Source: Pseudomonas sp. Irchel 3H7
Lineage (GTDB): Bacteria > Pseudomonadota > Gammaproteobacteria > Pseudomonadales > Pseudomonadaceae
Reading direction: 5' to 3'
Length of the DNA: 64,000 bases
Assembly: GCF_900187605.1 (NCBI RefSeq)
Contig: NZ_FYEA01000006.1
Location: forward strand, 1 to 64,000
The translations under genes were made by a program, and so were the position numbers. This document shows positions 63,985 to 64,000 of the stretch, piece after piece. The notes under the pieces were generated by a model. That model ran no database searches. It saw only the letters and a program-made list of their open reading frames with translations, and was not told where the DNA came from. The first letter of the stretch is position 1; the number at the start of each line of letters is the position of its first letter.

Positions 63985-64000
63985 TTGAACTGACGCCATC

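Overview
The window is chromosomal DNA of a Pseudomonas of the fluorescens group. Third codon positions are GC-rich, intergenic gaps carry the fluorescens-type REP palindromes (GTAGGAGTGAGCCTGCTCGC and GTAGGAGCTGCCGAAGG cores), and the gene order from exbB to the TetR gene (exbB-exbD-lpxK-Trm112-kdsB-PTP-murB, rne/rluC-HAD-sppA-maf-yceD-rpmF-plsX-fabD-fabG-acpP-fabF-pabC-mltG-tmk-holB-pilZ-tatD-rgsA) follows what I recall of the P. aeruginosa PAO1 core chromosome. No prophage, plasmid or complete insertion sequence is visible; the only transposase is a C-terminal fragment at the left edge.

Layout. 1-6.7 kb: IS110-like transposase end, an OmpR/EnvZ-type two-component system, pyrF, an MDR-type oxidoreductase divergent from an SDR, and a MocR-type regulator. 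6.8-10.2 kb: a chemoreceptor, then about 1.4 kb of non-coding repeats including a satellite-like array of alternating REP-type monomers. 10.2-12.0 kb: a membrane-anchored unknown and three tRNA-Glu/tRNA-Gly pairs. 12.1-15.3 kb: LysE-type exporter, Fe(II)/2-oxoglutarate oxygenase and AlaX-type tRNA-editing gene, divergent from a LysR regulator; this is the best candidate here for an undescribed small system. 15.4-24.8 kb: fadE, transglutaminase-like protein, GST, an ABC-2 exporter, a DUF2062 protein and comEC. 24.9-29.4 kb: an overlapping operon for a proton channel, lipid A/KDO supply and murB. 29.6-34.0 kb: a molybdenum hydroxylase operon with XdhC and MocA-like maturation genes. 34.3-50.9 kb: RNase E, then rRNA modification, fatty-acid synthesis, folate, cell wall and replication housekeeping genes. 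51.0-55.3 kb: tatD, the predicted stress sRNA rgsA on the minus strand, a TetR regulator, a MoaA-type radical SAM enzyme, a lipoprotein and a DUF1285 protein. 55.4-62.0 kb: an L-arabinose (possibly also D-galactose) oxidative uptake locus: FCD-type GntR regulator, lactonase, sugar dehydrogenase and the AraFGH importer. 62.2-64.0 kb: a GntR regulator with an ADP-ribosylglycohydrolase-family enzyme, resembling the yegW/yegU pair of E. coli.

How the parts work together. exbB to murB couples envelope energisation with lipid A, KDO and peptidoglycan precursor supply. plsX-fabD-fabG-acpP-fabF feeds phospholipid and lipid A synthesis. In the arabinose locus AraFGH imports the sugar, the SDR oxidises it to a lactone and the SMP-30 enzyme opens the lactone; two related palindromes, upstream of the regulator gene and of araF, look like its operators. 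Several regulatory devices can be read directly: an intrinsic terminator inside a small ORF ahead of the arabinose operon, a terminator between araF and araG, two promoters placed so close to start codons that the mRNAs should be (nearly) leaderless, and a hairpin just upstream of the rne start. All functional statements come from motif reading and remembered family knowledge; no database search was run.
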